This document shows positions 63,501 through 64,000 of a stretch of 64,000 bases of DNA, piece by piece (position 1 is the stretch's first letter; each line of letters begins with the position of its first letter). Source of the DNA: Spirochaetota bacterium (GTDB lineage: Bacteria; Spirochaetota; Spirochaetia; Treponematales; Rectinemataceae); NCBI GenBank assembly GCA_029265615.1, contig JAJUIB010000002.1, positions 62,001-126,000 of the forward strand. Direction: 5' to 3'. A program made the translations under genes and the position numbers. The notes beneath the pieces are model-generated. The model worked only from the letters and a program-made list of their open reading frames with translations, did no database searches and had not been told where the DNA came from.

Positions 63501-64000
63501 CTTCCTTACGAATACGAGCCAGCTTGCCGACGAACGCAGGCGCTTTTGCCTCCGCTCCGACGAGTTCGCCCTCCTCAACCCCAATACCCTCACCTGCCCG
63601 GTATTCCGTTCGGCCAAGGATGCGGAGATCACGGCGAAGATATACCGGCGCGTGCCGGTGTTGATGAGGGAGGGAGGGAGTGGGGAGATAGAAGAGGAAT
63701 CGTATACTGGTGGTCTTCCCTCTCCTGGCCACTCCCTACTCCCTCACCACAATCCTTGGGGCATCAGTTTCCAGGCTATGTTCCACATGGCCAACGACTC
63801 AAACCTCTTCCATTCCAGCCCCGCTCCCGACCGCCTACGCCTCTACGAAGCCAAGATGATCCACCAGTTCGATCACCGCTGGGCGACGTACGAGGGAGGA
63901 GGGAGTAGGGAAATAGGGAATAGGGAGATAGGGGAAAGTAAGGGTACAGGCGATCTTCCCCCTCCTGACTCCTCCCTCCTCCCGCCTGGCTCTTCTCTCC
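60574..64000 (+). CDS. N6-adenine DNA methyltransferase, Eco57I/DrmMI-like (runs off the window)
   Basis: An open frame from ATG 60574 (AGGAG upstream) to the window end, at least 1142 codons. The SAM motif DPSCGSGHFL is at 546-555 and the catalytic NPPW at 809-812, with the frame GNPPWERIK typical of Eco57I and DISARM DrmMI enzymes. A large N-terminal region (1-520) precedes. TSGSYYTPDCLVQELI just ahead of the SAM motif is the usual entry to the domain. Several repetitive inserts are read in frame: GASSGASSGAS near 160-170, a 26-bp palindrome near residue 515, and GGGAGTA-type blocks near 1032-1060 and after 1107. It should methylate host DNA to mark self. The C-terminus is outside the window. 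Confidence 0.85.
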   Translation, partial: MRRSNLNALGFDTLRLEGSLFVADYLEKAAAGLASGQTASDYRVPRGLRLNDEYGRAFQIAQAIWNQYEAAPSRLESSVVELFRDALGYSPIEKVAPVAVGERRFPIGHLALGKIPLVIGSPGSDLDASETRFSVEGSGSRRKSPFQMAQEYLNACAAGASSGASSGASCQAPRWAIVTNGERIRLLRASPAMARPSYLEFDLGTIMREKRFPEFTMLWRLLHASRAGTDKDDSVWDLWRLEGENQGTRVREGLKAGVTQALLSLGSGFLRYEGTGNAALRAALDSGTLGREAYFQELLRLIYRFLFVFTIEERGLIHAHPGDDARAASHELYERGYSLRRLRDKALRRSGYDRHGDLWEGVVILFRSLGKGEEALDLPALGGLFAPDQCPHIDACGLSNYDLLCAMESLRWAVAGNARTLVDYKNMDSEELGSVYESLLELVPVVDLAARTFGFIGLGGEEGSTAGNARKTSGSYYTPDCLVQELIKSTLEPVIEARLGASPAATGLSAPSPRHLERAPDGSGLSASIPGPEETARRILSITVIDPSCGSGHFLLAAGRKLAEALALARSEDGSVLEADYRHALREVVAHCLYGVDLNPLAVELARMSLWLEGYEPGRPLSFIDHHIRCGNSLVGVLDLDMLKAGIPDGAYVALSGDEAAVVKRYKKRNADEKKSSGQGQLFEDPIQSAEAGIVALKWRLENIPDNDLEAIGRKRAAFEALLASPEYQRVKLASDIYTAAFFCDKREGLPIPTTADVSLAASGHAESSASRGVNALARTIAERTRFFHWRLEFPEVFAKGGFDCVLGNPPWERIKLQEEEFFATRHTGIAHAKNKAEREKLIASLSNGTLYDQALYAEFLRARKAAEAASVFAHIKGEERGRYPLTGVGDVNTYALFAETILGLTRSEGRAGFIVPSGIATDDSTKAFFAHITSKGKLVSLFDFENREGLFPDVDSRMKFCLLTLGAASMASLAFFLTNTSQLADERRRFCLRSDEFALLNPNTLTCPVFRSAKDAEITAKIYRRVPVLMREGGSGEIEEESYTGGLPSPGHSLLPHHNPWGISFQAMFHMANDSNLFHSSPAPDRLRLYEAKMIHQFDHRWATYEGGGSREIGNREIGESKGTGDLPPPDSSLLPPGSSL
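61049..61082 (+). repeat. 12-bp tandem repeat in the methyltransferase gene
   Basis: GGCGCGTCCTCG occurs twice exactly (61049-61060, 61061-61072), followed by a partial third copy. The unit is 12 bases, so changes in copy number keep the frame; it encodes GASS. Confidence 0.85.
62114..62139. repeat. 26-bp perfect palindrome inside the methyltransferase gene
   Basis: Each half is GCCATCTGGAGCG or its complement, without a spacer. It sits in a Ser/Ala/Pro/Gly-rich segment just before the conserved SAM motif, in what appears to be an inserted loop. Confidence 0.9.
63667..63759. repeat. Inverted GGGAGTGG element A in the methyltransferase gene
   Basis: A purine-rich 5' part (GAGGGAGGGAGGGAGTGGGG) and a pyrimidine-rich 3' part form a hairpin. 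GGGAGTGG (63676-63683) pairs with CCACTCCC (63729-63736), and further imperfect pairing extends outward. It is read in frame between RRVPVLMRE and NPWGISF. Confidence 0.75.
63892..64000. repeat. Inverted GGGAGTA-type element B in the methyltransferase gene
   Basis: GGGAGGAGGGAG (63894-63905) pairs perfectly with CTCCCTCCTCCC (63972-63983). The left arm continues as short TAGGGA-like units. It begins right after HRWATYE, is read in frame, and is similar in style to the element 200 bases upstream. The right edge may lie beyond the window. Confidence 0.75.

Noticed and set aside
63667-64000. CRISPR array
   Set aside because: The repeats are short, irregular and purine-rich, without regular unique spacers, and are part of an open reading frame.

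Overview
The window reads as high-GC chromosomal DNA of an anaerobic, motile bacterium, most likely a spirochaete. This is an inference. It rests on a CAGKN-type P-loop in CoaE, a BMP-lipoprotein nucleoside importer, FliS/FlgN flagellar chaperones and a strictly anaerobic style of purine catabolism. Genes are densely packed, with many ATGA overlaps between stop and start codons.

Left part (1-25 kb). The end of a MobA-like nucleotidyltransferase is followed by an iron/cobalamin/molybdate-type ABC importer (107-2866) and a dGTPase. Then a 20-kb minus-strand operon runs from 24985 down to 4347: GntR regulator, XdhA, XdhB, HyuA/allantoinase-like hydrolase, YgfK, SsnA, YgeY, two PLP fold-type-II enzymes, an 8-oxoguanine-deaminase-like amidohydrolase, YgfM, a fused XdhD-type selenium-linked hydroxylase, and YgeW. 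This is the anaerobic purine/urate breakdown gene set, but YgeX is absent and two different PLP enzymes sit in its place. Divergently placed adenine deaminase and a PbuG/AzgA-type purine permease (25-28 kb) share TGTATACA-type dyads with the gntR promoter, so they are probably one regulon. A BMP/NupABC-type nucleoside importer (29.5-34.4 kb) and pseudouridine kinase/glycosidase (40.9-42.8 kb) extend the nucleoside-scavenging theme.

Middle (28-51.5 kb). Mostly housekeeping: cobT, a SPOR-domain protein, coaE, polA, flgN, fliS, a J-domain protein, psuK-psuG, an ECF transporter operon (fused double ATPase, EcfT, PanT-like S component) ending in type III pantothenate kinase coaX, and parE-parC with a long Lys/Ala-rich ParC tail. 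A tRNA-Asn gene closes this part.

Right end (51.5-64 kb). Just after tRNA-Asn lies a frameshifted ParB-like relic, then an XRE regulator with a dyad over its promoter. After it come a 1758-aa YprA-type helicase with a DUF1998 region, a 948-aa SNF2 helicase and the first 1142 codons of an N6-adenine methyltransferase that runs off the window. This is a DISARM-related (possibly ARMADA-type) phage-defence module in lower-GC, apparently acquired DNA. The methyltransferase gene carries several in-frame palindromic or tandem-repeat insertions, which are the most unusual DNA-level feature of the window.
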